DNA of 64,000 nt. Source: Streptomyces sp. BK208 (lineage in GTDB: Bacteria > Actinomycetota > Actinomycetes > Streptomycetales > Streptomycetaceae). The DNA lies in contig NZ_SOAV01000005.1 in NCBI RefSeq assembly GCF_004364245.1, positions 310,001 through 374,000 of the forward strand. Reading direction: 5' to 3'. Position numbers and translations under genes: made by a program. Positions 1 through 8,883 of this stretch are shown here, one piece after another (position 1 is the first letter of the stretch; each line of letters opens with the position of its first letter). The notes under the pieces are model-generated. The model saw nothing but the letters and a program-made list of their open reading frames with translations, did no database searches and was not told the origin of the DNA.

Positions 1-120
1 GGGGATGCCGTCGATGCCTTCCGCCGTGCGTCGTGCCTCGTCCGGAGAACGTGTGCCCTCGGCCGGCCGCTCCCGTGTACCGCGCTCTTCGTCCCGCACC
101 GGCCCGTCCCCCTCCCTCAC
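1..120 (-). CDS. sigH: RNA polymerase sigma factor, SigH-like, N-terminal end only
   Basis: Only the first 40 codons are present and the gene runs off the left edge. A GTG at 120 overlaps the TGA of the upstream anti-sigma gene (GTGA), so the two are translationally coupled. The visible N-terminus is charged, Arg/Glu-rich and low in complexity, and no sigma region 2 or 4 is in view. The identity rests on context: in Streptomyces this anti-sigma gene is co-transcribed with the SigB-family stress sigma gene sigH. SigH-type proteins are reported with variable N-terminal extensions, so the true start may lie elsewhere. Confidence 0.5.
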   Translation of the reverse strand, partial: MREGDGPVRDEERGTRERPAEGTRSPDEARRTAEGIDGIP

Positions 121-530
121 GTCGGCCCGGGTCCCGCGCCGCGCTGTTTGTAGAGGCTGATCGAAACGGTCTTGTCCTCGTCCACGGCGGAGGAGACCTT
201 GCCCGCGAGGGCGGAGAGCACCGTCCAGGCGAAGGTGTCCCGCGAGGGGGCGTGGCCGTCCGTTGTCGGGGCCGAGACGGTGACCTCGAGCGAGTCGTCG
301 ACGAGGCGGAAGACGCAACTGAGCACCGAGCCGGGCACGGCCTGCTGCAGCAGGATCGCGCAGGCCTCGTCGACTGCGATGCGCAGGTCCTCGATCTCGT
401 CGAGGGTGAAGTCCAAACGAGCTGCGAGGCCGGCCGTCGCCGTACGCAGCACCGACAGGTAGGCACCCGCGGCCGGCAGCCGGACTTCGACGAAGTCCTG
501 GGTCGCGGGCTCGCCTGCGATCTGGGACAC
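117..530 (-). CDS. prsH: Anti-sigma factor, RsbW/HATPase_c family (PrsH-like)
   Basis: A 137-residue serine-kinase-like anti-sigma factor expected to bind and inhibit the co-transcribed SigH-type sigma factor. The GHKL ATPase N-box region is visible as EDLRIAVDEAC at about residues 42-52, followed by beta strands typical of the RsbW fold. A TTG twelve bases upstream (542) is also in frame. The GTG at 530 is preferred because GGAGG (540-536) sits five bases ahead of it, whereas the TTG has no ribosome site. The family sequesters its sigma factor until released by an anti-anti-sigma or a stress signal. This protein has also been called UshX or RshA in S. coelicolor. The sigma gene follows with a GTGA overlap. 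Confidence 0.85.
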   Translation of the reverse strand: MSQIAGEPATQDFVEVRLPAAGAYLSVLRTATAGLAARLDFTLDEIEDLRIAVDEACAILLQQAVPGSVLSCVFRLVDDSLEVTVSAPTTDGHAPSRDTFAWTVLSALAGKVSSAVDEDKTVSISLYKQRGAGPGPT

Positions 531-658
531 CCTCACCTCCAAGGTGGTACAAGCGTTACAGGGCCGAGGGACGCCCCCCGGGATAACGCGATACGTGGTT
601 CAGCGGTGACGTTATCGCGCTCCGAAGTTTCCTGTCCCCGAGACCCCAACCCCGTGCT

Positions 659-673
659 GTCACTCATAGTAAA
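659..673. promoter_or_regulatory. BldD-box-like operator upstream of the anti-sigma/sigH operon
   Basis: The bases gTcACtCatаGTaAa in this interval match the BldD consensus nTnACnC(A/T)GnGTnAn except for one central position. The site lies about 130 bases upstream of the anti-sigma start, in the 238-base gap (543-780) that should carry the promoters of this operon. BldD repression of a sigH promoter is established in S. coelicolor, which supports the reading. A second imperfect inverted pair, GATAAC (592-597) and GTTATC (611-616), lies closer to the gene. No confident -35/-10 pair could be assigned. Confidence 0.55.
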
Positions 674-780
674 CACGCGAACACGCACAGTGGCTAGAGG
701 GTGGGCGGCCTCAAATCGGAAGAGCGCGCGCCGGGTTGACGTACCCAGACGTCAGACGGTCGAACCGTCCCCGGCGGAGG

Positions 781-1041
781 TCACACCAGGACGTGATCGA
801 CGAAGCACCAGCGCCAGCTCTCGCCGGGCTCGAAGGTCCGCATCACCGGATGACCGGTCTCCTTGTAGTGCGCCGTGGCGTGCTGCCTCGGCGAGGAGTC
901 GCAGCAGCCGACATGGCCGCAGATGAGGCACAGCCTCAGCTGCACCGGGTCCGTGCCTTCGGCCAGGCACTCCGGACAGGTCTCGCCGCACGGCTCGGGT
1001 TCCGGGTGCGGCAGCGCGTCGGCGTGCGTGCACTGTTTCAT
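781..1041 (-). CDS. UBP-type zinc-finger protein
   Basis: An 86-residue stand-alone ZnF-UBP domain. Candidate metal ligands are C4, H6, C22xxC25, C38xxC41, C46/C47, H54, H58 and H64, which follow the three-site pattern of the ubiquitin-hydrolase zinc finger. Bacterial copies are short and have no protease domain. Their ligand is unknown, since these organisms lack ubiquitin. The gene lies 238 bases upstream of the anti-sigma/sigH pair on the same strand and may belong to that operon. A gene called ushY has been described at this place in S. coelicolor, but I cannot confirm that it is this one. An overlapping frame (752-1033) has no such motif. Confidence 0.75.
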   Translation of the reverse strand: MKQCTHADALPHPEPEPCGETCPECLAEGTDPVQLRLCLICGHVGCCDSSPRQHATAHYKETGHPVMRTFEPGESWRWCFVDHVLV

Positions 1042-1102
1042 GATTGCCAGGTTACGACGGGCGTGCGGATGACCGCGCGGAAAAAGAGGGCGGGCGAGGA
1101 CG

Positions 1103-2695
1103 ATGGACGTGATGCCGCTGCTGTTGCTGGTGGCGGGCAGTGCCGCGGTCGCCGCGGCGGGACGGCGCGTGCCGGTACCGGTGCCGCTGCTGCTGGTCGC
1201 GGCGGGTCTGGCGGTGAGCTACGTGCCCGGTGTGCCGGACTACACCCTCGACCCGCACGTCGTCCTGCCGCTGCTGCTGCCCCCGCTGCTCTACACGGCG
1301 GCCACCGACAGCTCCTACCTGGACCTGCGGGCGCAGGCCCGTCCCGTGGCGCTGCTGTCCGTGGGCTACGTCCTGTTCGCCACGTTCGTCGTCGGCTGTG
1401 CGGCGTACCTGATCGTGCCCGGGCTGCCGCTGACCGCGGCCCTGGTGCTCGGCGCGGTGGTGGCGCCCCCGGACGCCGTGGCGGCGACGGCGGTGGCCCG
1501 CCGCGTGGGGCTCCCCTCCAGGATCACCACGATCCTGCAGGGCGAGTCCCTGGTGAACGACGCCACCGCCATCACCGCCTTCAAGGTGGCCCTCGCCGCG
1601 GCCGTCGGCGAGGGCGCCACCTGGGCCGGCGGGATCGGCGAGTTCCTGATCGCGGCGGTGGGCGGCGTCGGCGTCGGACTGGTCCTGATGGTGCCGCTGC
1701 ACTGGCTGCGCACCCACCTGAGGGAGGCGCTGCTGCAGAACACGCTCTCGCTGCTCATCCCGTTCGCCGCCTACGCGGTCGCCGAGCAGGTGCACGCCTC
1801 GGGGGTGCTCGCGGTGGTAGTCGTCGCCCTCTACCTCGGCCACCGCGCGTGGGAGGTCGACTTCGCCACCCGGCTGCAGGAGGAGGCGGTGTGGAAGATG
1901 GTCGCGTTCGTCCTGGAGTCGGCCGTGTTCGCCCTCATCGGACTCCAGCTGCCCGTCGTCCTCAAGGGCCTGGGGGAGTACGAGGGTGCCGAAGCCGCCT
2001 GGTACGCCCTCGCCGTCTTCCTGGTGGTCGCCGTGGCCAGGTTCGTGTGGGTGTACCCGGCGACCTTCCTGCCCCGGCTGTCGGCACGCGTACGCGCGCG
2101 TGAGGAGGACCTCTCCTGGAAGGGGCCGTTCGTGATCGGCTGGGCCGGGATGCGCGGCGTGGTCAGTCTGGCCATCGCCTTCTCCATCCCGCTCACCGTG
2201 CACGGCGGCGAGCCCTTTCCCGAGCGCAACCTGATCCTGTTCCTCACCTTCACCACGGTCATCGGCACGCTGGTCGTGCAGGGTGTCAGCCTGCCGCCGC
2301 TGATCCGGCTGCTGAAGTTCCCCGCGCACGACGTGCAGGCCGAGACCCTGGCGGAGGCCAACGCACAGGCCCAGGCCTCGCGGGCCGCGGAGCAGCGCCT
2401 GGACGATCTGCTCGCCGACGAGCGCAACGCCCTGCCGGCCCCGCTCGCCGACCGTCTCCGCACGGTTCTGGAGCGCCGCCGCAACGCCGTCTGGGAACGG
2501 CTCGGCCAGGTCAACTCCGTCACCGGTGAGACCGTCGACGACACCTACCGGCGACTGTCCCGGGCGATGATCAGCGCCGAGCGCGAGGTCTTCGTCCGGT
2601 TGCGGGACGGCCGCTACATCGACGACGAGATGCTGCGGACGCTGCTGCGCCGACTGGACCTGGAGGAGGCGGCGGCCTACCGGGAGACCACGTAG
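1103..2695 (+). CDS. Na+/H+ antiporter, CPA1/NhaP family
   Basis: A 530-residue membrane protein with about twelve hydrophobic segments in the first 400 residues, expected to exchange Na+ (or K+) for protons. The family signature is present: PPDAVA at 122-127 and GESLVNDATA at 147-156, where Asp123 and Asn152-Asp153 are the ion-binding acidic positions. A hydrophilic, helical C-terminal tail follows from about residue 410. The ATG at 1103 follows GCGAGGA. The gene is divergent from the UBP zinc-finger gene, 61 bases apart, so the two share a short promoter region. The substrate cation cannot be read from the sequence. Confidence 0.88.
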   Translation: MDVMPLLLLVAGSAAVAAAGRRVPVPVPLLLVAAGLAVSYVPGVPDYTLDPHVVLPLLLPPLLYTAATDSSYLDLRAQARPVALLSVGYVLFATFVVGCAAYLIVPGLPLTAALVLGAVVAPPDAVAATAVARRVGLPSRITTILQGESLVNDATAITAFKVALAAAVGEGATWAGGIGEFLIAAVGGVGVGLVLMVPLHWLRTHLREALLQNTLSLLIPFAAYAVAEQVHASGVLAVVVVALYLGHRAWEVDFATRLQEEAVWKMVAFVLESAVFALIGLQLPVVLKGLGEYEGAEAAWYALAVFLVVAVARFVWVYPATFLPRLSARVRAREEDLSWKGPFVIGWAGMRGVVSLAIAFSIPLTVHGGEPFPERNLILFLTFTTVIGTLVVQGVSLPPLIRLLKFPAHDVQAETLAEANAQAQASRAAEQRLDDLLADERNALPAPLADRLRTVLERRRNAVWERLGQVNSVTGETVDDTYRRLSRAMISAEREVFVRLRDGRYIDDEMLRTLLRRLDLEEAAAYRETT

Positions 2696-2723
2696 CGCCC
2701 CCGGGTGCGCCGGCAGGGCCCGC

Positions 2724-3632
2724 TCAGGGGAAGGGCCGTCCGGTGACGACCGCCGCCAGCGTCGTCCCGCGCGGGAAGGCGCCCTCCTGGACGAGCGCGA
2801 GCAGGGCGTACAGCATCTTGGCCACGTAGACGCGCTCCACGGGCAGGCCGTGGCGGTGCTCGAAGTCCTCGGCGAAGGCGTCCAGCGCGGGCGTCGTACG
2901 GGCGTAGCCGCCGTGGTGGAAGCGGTCGTCGAGGCTCCAGGCGCCGCGCGGCCCACCGAACGCGCGCTCCTGGAGCCGCCGTACGTCGCCGTCCAGGAAG
3001 CCGCCCTTGAGCACGGGTATGCCGAGGGCCCGCCGTCCCCGGGGGAGTCCCGCGGCCAGCCCGGCGAGCGTGCCACCGGTGCCGCAGGCGACGGCGGCCA
3101 CGTCGGCGTGTTCGCCCAGTTCCGCACCCAGGGCGAGGCAGCCGCGGACGGCCTCCGCGTTGCTGCCTCCCTCGGGAACGACGACGGCGTCCGCCACGTC
3201 CACCGCACGCAGCAGGGCCGCCAGGGTCTCCGGGTCCGCCTTGCGGCGGTATGTCGAGCGGTCGACGAAGTGCAGCCGCATCCCGTCGGCGACGCACCGG
3301 GCCAGCGAGGGGTTGAGGGGCAGGTCCGCCAGTTCCTGACCGCGCACCACGCCCACCGTGGGCAGCCCGAGCAGCCGGCCCGCGGCGGCCGCGGCCCGCA
3401 GGTGGTTGGAGTAGGCGCCACCGAACGTGACCACCGGGCGGCCGCCCGCGGTGGCGAGGCTGGGCACCAGCTTCCGCCATTTGTTGCCGACCAGCTCGGG
3501 GTGGATCAGATCGTCCCGCTTGAGCAGCAACCGGACGCCGTGCCGCTCGAAACGCCCGTCGGCCACCTCCTGCAGCGGGGAGGGCAGACGGGGTTCCAGA
3601 GCGGTGAGGTCTCGGGTGTCGGTGCCGGTCAC
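2724..3632 (-). CDS. PLP-dependent D-cysteine desulfhydrase / ACC deaminase-like enzyme
   Basis: A 302-residue fold-type II PLP enzyme. The N-terminal signature KRDDLIHPELVGNKWRK holds the probable Schiff-base lysine (K51), and GGAYSNH at 72-78 resembles the substrate or phosphate loop of this family. ACC deaminase and D-cysteine desulfhydrase share the fold, and sequence reading cannot separate them. The length is about 30 residues shorter than characterised ACC deaminases, so D-cysteine desulfhydrase or another small-amino-acid lyase is more likely. The GTG start has no clear ribosome site. The gene converges on the antiporter gene 28 bases away. Confidence 0.75.
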   Translation of the reverse strand: MTGTDTRDLTALEPRLPSPLQEVADGRFERHGVRLLLKRDDLIHPELVGNKWRKLVPSLATAGGRPVVTFGGAYSNHLRAAAAAGRLLGLPTVGVVRGQELADLPLNPSLARCVADGMRLHFVDRSTYRRKADPETLAALLRAVDVADAVVVPEGGSNAEAVRGCLALGAELGEHADVAAVACGTGGTLAGLAAGLPRGRRALGIPVLKGGFLDGDVRRLQERAFGGPRGAWSLDDRFHHGGYARTTPALDAFAEDFEHRHGLPVERVYVAKMLYALLALVQEGAFPRGTTLAAVVTGRPFP

Positions 3633-3726
3633 TGCGCCATTGTCGCGCCACCCCGCGCGGGGGACACCTCGCTCCTGCCGGTGCCTGTGCCTGTGCCGGT
3701 GCCGGACCGCGCGGGGCGGTCGTGGG

Positions 3727-4317
3727 TCACTTGAGCCGGTCGCGGATCCGCTCGCGCATCGAGGTCATCGTGAAGCCGCGCGGATCCACCTTCCCCGGCT
3801 GCCACTCCAGATGGCCGATGACGGACCGCTCGCTCCAGCCGTGGTGGCGGCACACGGCCGCGGCGGCCCGCTCGATGGCGTCCAGTTGTGCGGCCGGCCA
3901 CGGGTCGTCGCCGTCACCGAGGTTCTCGCACTCGAAGCCGTAGAAGTACCGGTTGCCGTCGACGCCGGCCTCGTTGTCCGGGGGCGGCGCCTTCTCAGCG
4001 ATCACCGCGCGCAGGACGTCGTCGTCGCCGAGCCCGGCGTGGTTGGTCCGGCCGTAGCCGACCAGATGCACCCGGCCGTCCTTGGTGATGACGCCGTGGC
4101 ACAGCGGGCCGGGCAGGTCCTCGTGGCCCGTGCGGCAGATCTCCACGGTGGCGGCGCTGCCCCGGGTGACGGTGTGGTGGATCATCACTCCGTGCACCGG
4201 GCCCCAGGGGCCCTTGTGGTTGCGGTTGTGCTCCCGCCAGTCACCGGTCTCCACGACGGTGAGGCCCTCCGCCTTCAGCGCCTCGAGGAAACTGCTGGCG
4301 GACATCGGTGCGGCCAC
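3727..4317 (-). CDS. N-acetylmuramoyl-L-alanine amidase (Amidase_2/PGRP domain)
   Basis: A 196-residue single-domain amidase predicted to cut the bond between N-acetylmuramic acid and the stem peptide. Zinc ligands fit VMIHHT (first His), VIGHLEW (second His) and KVDP (Asp). The frame stays open to a GTG at 4392, but that codon touches its only GGAGG. The GTG at 4317 has AAGGAG six bases upstream and gives an N-terminus just ahead of the domain, so it is preferred. No signal peptide is apparent, so it may be cytoplasmic or non-classically released. Confidence 0.75.
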   Translation of the reverse strand: MAAPMSASSFLEALKAEGLTVVETGDWREHNRNHKGPWGPVHGVMIHHTVTRGSAATVEICRTGHEDLPGPLCHGVITKDGRVHLVGYGRTNHAGLGDDDVLRAVIAEKAPPPDNEAGVDGNRYFYGFECENLGDGDDPWPAAQLDAIERAAAAVCRHHGWSERSVIGHLEWQPGKVDPRGFTMTSMRERIRDRLK

Positions 4318-4645
4318 GGCCGGCTCCTTCACGCTGGGTGACGACCGCCCGACGCGACCGCCTCGTACGGAGCTTGTACCGAAGCGGAGCACCTCCTATT
4401 ACTTGTTCGTCCCGTGTGCGAGCCGTTTCGGCCAATCCCGCCCAGGCCGCCGGCGCCGAACCGGGAGGGCGAACCAGCCGGACACGTCGCCTCGACGCCG
4501 GACAAGCCCTCATATCTGCCCCGGCCGCGCGTGATCCATTCCCGCTCTTTCGTGTAATAGCACCGGCACGCTCCGTGAGGAAGGCTGGTGCCCGCACATC
4601 GATGCCGGGCGCAGCCGTCCGGCACGACCGGGAGGGCAATTCCTT

Positions 4646-6052
4646 ATGTCGGTAGGCGAAGAGGTCCGCACCGAGCAGACCAGGCCGCAGCAGAGCCTCG
4701 GCACGGCGGCCGCGCGGAACCTGGCCACCACGACCAAGTCCGTTCCTCAGATGCAGGAGATCAGCTCGCGCTGGCTGCTGCGCTCGCTCCCCTGGGTGGA
4801 CATCCAGGGCGGCACGTACCGGGTGAACCGGCGCCTGACCTTCGCCGTCGGCGACGGCCGCGTGACCTTCGTGAAGACCGGCGACCGCGTCGAGGTCATC
4901 CCCGCCGAACTGGGCGAGCTGCCGGCCCTGCGGTCGTACGAGGACGACGCGGTCCTGTCAGCGCTCGCGCAGCGCTGTGAGCAGCGGGAGTTCGGACCCG
5001 GTGAGGTGATCGCCTCGTTCGGCGGCCGGGCCGACGAGGTCTACCTGCTGGCTCACGGCAAGGTCGAGAAGATCGGCACCGGCCCGTACGGCGACGACGC
5101 GGTGCTCGGCGTCCTCGCCGACGGCGCCTACTTCGGCGACCAGGCACTCCTCGACGGCGACGCCATCTGGGAGTACACCGCCCGCACGGTGACCGCCTGC
5201 ACGGTGCTGGTGCTGCCCCGCCAGGAGGTGGAACAGGTCGCGGAGCGGGCCGACTCCCTGCGCGAGCACCTGGAGCACCGGCGCTCCCTCCCGGAGCAGC
5301 GCACCAACAAGCACGGTGAGAAGGCGATCGACCTCGCGGCCGGTCACAGCGGCGAGCCGGATCTCCCGCACACCTTCGTCGACTACGAGGCCCGGCCCCG
5401 CGAGTACGAACTGAGCGTCGCCCAGACGGTGCTGCGCATCCACTCGCGCGTGGCCGACCTGTACAACCAGCCGATGAACCAGACCGAGCAGCAGATCCGG
5501 CTGACGGTCGAGGCGCTGAAGGAGCGCCAGGAGCACGAGCTCATCAACAACCGCGAGTTCGGCCTGCTGCACAACTGCGAGTACGACCAGCGCATCCAGC
5601 CGCACGACGGCGTGCCGAGCCCGGACGACCTCGACGAGCTGCTGAGCCGCCGGCGCGGCACCAAGCTGCTCCTCGCCCACCCGCGCGCCATCGCCGCGAT
5701 CGGCCGCGAGCTCAACAAGCGAGGCCTCGTCCCCGAGACCATCGACGTCGCCGGGAACCGCATTCCGACCTGGCGCGGTGTGCCGATCTACCCGTGCAAC
5801 AAGATCCCGGTCACCGAGGCCCGCACGTCGTCGATCATCGCGATGCGTACCGGCGAGCAGGACCAGGGCGTCATCGGTCTGCGGGCCACCGGCATCCCCG
5901 ACGAGATCGAGCCGAGTCTGTCGGTGCGCTTCATGGGCATCAACGAGCAGGCCGTCATCAATTACCTGGTCACGGCCTACTACTCGGCCGCGGTCCTCGT
6001 GCCGGACGCGCTGGGCGTCCTGGAGAACGTCGAGATCGGCCGCTGGCGGTGA
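4646..6052 (+). CDS. Family 2B encapsulin shell protein with cyclic-nucleotide-binding domain
   Basis: A 468-residue HK97-fold shell protein of the EshA/SrpI type. The N-terminal part and the region from about residue 230 to the end are shell-like. Between them, at about residues 95-200, lies an inserted cNMP-binding domain with GEVIASFGG, a [14 protein letters not shown] phosphate-binding-like loop and beta-roll strands. That insertion defines family 2B encapsulins. Such shells self-assemble and package an enzyme encoded next door, here the polyprenyl synthase 85 bases downstream. GGGAGGG precedes the ATG by nine bases. The 253-base upstream gap presumably holds its promoter, but no motif was assigned. 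Ligand binding by the insert is inferred. Confidence 0.85.
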   Translation: MSVGEEVRTEQTRPQQSLGTAAARNLATTTKSVPQMQEISSRWLLRSLPWVDIQGGTYRVNRRLTFAVGDGRVTFVKTGDRVEVIPAELGELPALRSYEDDAVLSALAQRCEQREFGPGEVIASFGGRADEVYLLAHGKVEKIGTGPYGDDAVLGVLADGAYFGDQALLDGDAIWEYTARTVTACTVLVLPRQEVEQVAERADSLREHLEHRRSLPEQRTNKHGEKAIDLAAGHSGEPDLPHTFVDYEARPREYELSVAQTVLRIHSRVADLYNQPMNQTEQQIRLTVEALKERQEHELINNREFGLLHNCEYDQRIQPHDGVPSPDDLDELLSRRRGTKLLLAHPRAIAAIGRELNKRGLVPETIDVAGNRIPTWRGVPIYPCNKIPVTEARTSSIIAMRTGEQDQGVIGLRATGIPDEIEPSLSVRFMGINEQAVINYLVTAYYSAAVLVPDALGVLENVEIGRWR

Positions 6053-6137
6053 CGTCAGCGTCCCGGACGTCGTGTCCCCGCCCTCCCGGGCGGGTACACC
6101 CCCGGGGTACGGACGGGCCCGGGGGGAAGGTGAGTCC

Positions 6138-7295
6138 ATGACGGAGATCCGGCGCGGTGCCGCCGTGACGCGTCGTCCCACCGTGACGCCTGAAAGGCAC
6201 GGGCTCATCGGCACACAACGGGAGGAGCGTCCGGGGGAGTCGTCGGGGGGACACGGGCCGATGGCCGAAGCTCACGAGTCGGCCGCGCTCCTGAGGGAGT
6301 CGAGGGAGTCGGTCGACCCCGAACTGCGTTCCGCCATCGCGACGTTGCCCGAATCGATGCGCCGGGTCGCCCTCTACCACTTCGGTTGGCAGCAGGCGGA
6401 CGGCACCCCCGCGGCGGACAACGCGGGCAAGGCGATCCGCCCCGCCCTGGTCCTCACCGCGGCGGCCGCGCTCGGCGGCCCGGCGGCCCGTGCGGCGGCC
6501 GGACGGGCCGCGGCGGCGGTGGAACTGGTCCACAACTTCACCCTGCTGCACGACGACGTGATGGACCGGGACGTCACCCGCAGGCACCGCCCGACCGTGT
6601 GGACGGTGTTCGGCGAGGCCGACGCGATCCTCGCCGGGGACGCCCTGCAGGCGCTCGCCCTGCGGCTGCTCGCCGCCGATCCGCACCCGGCGTCCGCGGC
6701 GGCGGCCGTCCGGCTCGCCGACTGCGTCATGGAGTTGTGCGAGGGCCAGCACGTGGACACGGCCATGGAGCGGCGCCCGCCGGGAGAGGTCACCCTCGAA
6801 GAGACGCTCGCCATGGCAGAGGCCAAGACGGGCGCTCTGCTGGGCGGCGCCTGTGCCCTCGGCGCGCTGTACGCGGGTGCCGCCGTCGAGGACGTCGAGG
6901 CGCTGGACGCCTTCGGTCGCGAAGCGGGGCTGGCCTTCCAGCTCATCGACGACGTCATCGGCATATGGGGCGACCCGCGCCACACCGGGAAGCCGGCCGG
7001 TGCGGATCTGGCCGCCCGCAAGAAGTCACTGCCGGTGGTCGCGGCCCTCACCTCGGGCACCCCGGCCGCCGCCGAACTCGCCGCGCTGTACGCGGCACCG
7101 TACGACGAGAGCGAGGAGGACCTGGAGCGCACCGCCCTGATCGTGGAGCAGGCCGGCGGCCGGGACTGGGCGCAGGCCCAGGCGGCCGACCGGATGGCGA
7201 GAGCCATGCAGGAACTGGCCCGAGCCGTGCCGGACCCGGAGGCGGCGGGCGGCCTGCTCGCGCTGGCCGAGTTCGTGACCCGGCGCAGCACCTGA
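6138..7295 (+). CDS. Polyprenyl diphosphate synthase, probable encapsulin cargo
   Basis: A 385-residue all-helical prenyl elongase. It carries both Asp-rich motifs: DDVMD at 139-143 and DDVIGIWGD at 271-279. It should condense isopentenyl diphosphate with an allylic diphosphate. The product chain length cannot be read. The first ~50 residues are Arg/Gly/Ser/Glu-rich and look disordered, which is unlike cytosolic homologues. In family 2B systems an unstructured N-terminal segment targets the cargo into the shell, so this extension is the likely loading tag. The ATG at 6138 follows GGGGGGAAGG. The frame is open much further upstream over the shell gene, and that part is a shadow. Confidence 0.85.
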   Translation: MTEIRRGAAVTRRPTVTPERHGLIGTQREERPGESSGGHGPMAEAHESAALLRESRESVDPELRSAIATLPESMRRVALYHFGWQQADGTPAADNAGKAIRPALVLTAAAALGGPAARAAAGRAAAAVELVHNFTLLHDDVMDRDVTRRHRPTVWTVFGEADAILAGDALQALALRLLAADPHPASAAAAVRLADCVMELCEGQHVDTAMERRPPGEVTLEETLAMAEAKTGALLGGACALGALYAGAAVEDVEALDAFGREAGLAFQLIDDVIGIWGDPRHTGKPAGADLAARKKSLPVVAALTSGTPAAAELAALYAAPYDESEEDLERTALIVEQAGGRDWAQAQAADRMARAMQELARAVPDPEAAGGLLALAEFVTRRST

Positions 7296-7386
7296 CGGCC
7301 GCGCCGGCCGCGCAAGACCCCGGAGCCCGTGCAGGGCCGTACGGCACCTGACCGACGTACGGCCGCACCGCCGACGGCTCCGGACC

Positions 7387-7425
7387 GGCGGGTCCCGCAC
7401 TTCCCCACGGTGTGCGGGGCCCGCC
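7387..7425 (+). terminator. Hairpin after the encapsulin operon
   Basis: A 14-base stem with one G-U-type position (GGCGGGTCCCGCAC with GTGCGGGGCCCGCC) and an 11-base loop. It lies 92 bases after the polyprenyl synthase stop. There is no U tract, as is common in Streptomyces. Confidence 0.55.
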
Positions 7426-7548
7426 ACCCTGCTCCCGGGCGCGCGACCGCGGGGAGCGCCCCGCCCCCGCTGCCGCTCACCGACTAGGCTCAACGGCCGT
7501 GAAGACGACCGGTGTTGAGCCGGTGAGGTCGATTCGAAGGGGCGCGGC

Positions 7549-8175
7549 ATGGGTGTGGTGATCCGCACGGCGGGGGCGGACGACCGGGAGTTGGTCGTCC
7601 GGCTGCTGGACGAGGCCTTCCAGGACGATCCGGTGAGCGGCTGGGTCTTCCCCGGGGAGGAGTACCGCCGTCGGACGCACCACCGGCTCATGGCCGCGTT
7701 CGCCGACGCCGTCTTCGCCGACGGCCGCATCGACCTCACCGAGGACGGTGCCGCCTGTGCCCTGTGGCTGCCCGTCCTCGCCGGCGAGCCCGTCGGCACC
7801 GAGCCGGAAGACGGGGCCGGGGGAAGTGCCGAGGACGCCCCGGCCCGGGTCCGCGAGGCCGTCGACCCGGGGAACGAGCGCGTGGAACTGATAGCCCGCC
7901 TCACGGACGGCATCCACCCCATCGACCGGGCCCACGCGTACCTGTGGATGATCGGCGTGGCTCCCGGACGCCAGGGCGAGGGGCTGGGCACCGCGCTGAT
8001 CGAGAGCGAGCTCGACCGGTGCGACCGCGCGGGCCTGCCCGCCTATCTGGAGGCGAGCAGCGCCCGCGGCAAGGTGCTGTACGAACGCCTCGGTTTCGAG
8101 TTCACCGGCCGGGCCCTGGATCTGCCCGGCGGCCCCCGTATGTGGCCGATGTGGCGCGAGCCGCGCCTCCCGTGA
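7549..8175 (+). CDS. GNAT-family N-acetyltransferase
   Basis: A 208-residue protein with the GNAT acetyl-CoA fold. The pyrophosphate-binding loop is seen in LWMIGVAPGRQGEGLGTAL at about residues 127-145 (R/QxxGxG/A). It is followed by YLEASSARGKVLYERLGFE, a typical motif B segment. The N-terminal half (RELVVRLLDEAF) matches the substrate side of small-molecule acetyltransferases. The acceptor substrate is unknown. It is transcribed alone in the same direction as the encapsulin operon but behind a probable terminator, so it is likely independent. Confidence 0.8.
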   Translation: MGVVIRTAGADDRELVVRLLDEAFQDDPVSGWVFPGEEYRRRTHHRLMAAFADAVFADGRIDLTEDGAACALWLPVLAGEPVGTEPEDGAGGSAEDAPARVREAVDPGNERVELIARLTDGIHPIDRAHAYLWMIGVAPGRQGEGLGTALIESELDRCDRAGLPAYLEASSARGKVLYERLGFEFTGRALDLPGGPRMWPMWREPRLP

Positions 8176-8211
8176 CCGTGCGGACCGCCGCGCCAATCCA
8201 CTCCCCAAACA

Positions 8212-8239
8212 ACTACGTATGGAGTACTGTGGCCGTAGT
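8212..8239. promoter_or_regulatory. Inverted repeat upstream of the reductase gene
   Basis: The arms ACTACG and CGTAGT are separated by 16 bases and lie 33 bases ahead of the TTG start. Position and symmetry fit a repressor site over the promoter. No regulator is identifiable. Confidence 0.3.
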
Positions 8240-8272
8240 GGTCAACGCGGCCAACGCGAAGGGGAGACCGGT

Positions 8273-8857
8273 TTGCGCAAGCTCACGTACTTCATCGCCT
8301 GTTCGATCGACGGTTTCATCGGCGGTCCGGACGGCGACGCGACGTTCATGGTCCGGTTCGCCGACGAGGAGTTCTTCGAGTTCCTGAAGGCGGAGTATCC
8401 GGAGACGCTGCCCACCCACGGGCGTCGGCCGCTCGGCATCGACGACCTGCCCAACAAGCGGTTCGACACGGTCGTCCAGGGGAGGGCCAGCTACGACTTG
8501 GCCCTCAAGGAGGGCATCACCAGCCCGTACGCTCATCTGCGCGAGTACGTCGCCTCGCGCACGCTCACCGAGTCGCCCGATCCGAACGTCGAGATCGTCT
8601 CGACGGACCTGGTCGGCAAGGTCCGGGAGCTGAAGGCCGAAGACAGCGCCCTCGGCATCTACCTGTGCGGCGGCTCGGTCGTCGCCGGGGAGCTGGTCGA
8701 CGAGATCGACGAACTGGTCATCAAGACCTACCCGGTGATCCTCGGCACCGGCATGCCGATGTTCGCCTCCGGGTTCGAGCTGAACGAGTTCGTGACGGAC
8801 TCGGTGCGGACCTTCGGCAACGGCACCGTGGTGCGGACGTATCACCGCAAGCGCTAG
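8273..8857 (+). CDS. RibD C-terminal/dihydrofolate-reductase-like protein
   Basis: A 194-residue stand-alone RibD_C domain. It begins RKLTYFIACSIDGFIGG, the typical first strand and NADPH-side loop of this family. CGGSVVAGELVDEIDELVI, near residue 130, is the second cofactor motif. Homologues are annotated as bifunctional deaminase-reductases, but this copy has no deaminase domain and is too short for RibD. It is probably an NADPH-dependent reductase of unknown substrate. The frame is open to 8219. The TTG at 8273 is preferred because GGGGAG lies six bases ahead and the conserved fold begins directly after it. Confidence 0.8.
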   Translation: MRKLTYFIACSIDGFIGGPDGDATFMVRFADEEFFEFLKAEYPETLPTHGRRPLGIDDLPNKRFDTVVQGRASYDLALKEGITSPYAHLREYVASRTLTESPDPNVEIVSTDLVGKVRELKAEDSALGIYLCGGSVVAGELVDEIDELVIKTYPVILGTGMPMFASGFELNEFVTDSVRTFGNGTVVRTYHRKR

Positions 8858-8883
8858 ACCGCCGTCCGCCCTAACCTGGAGGC

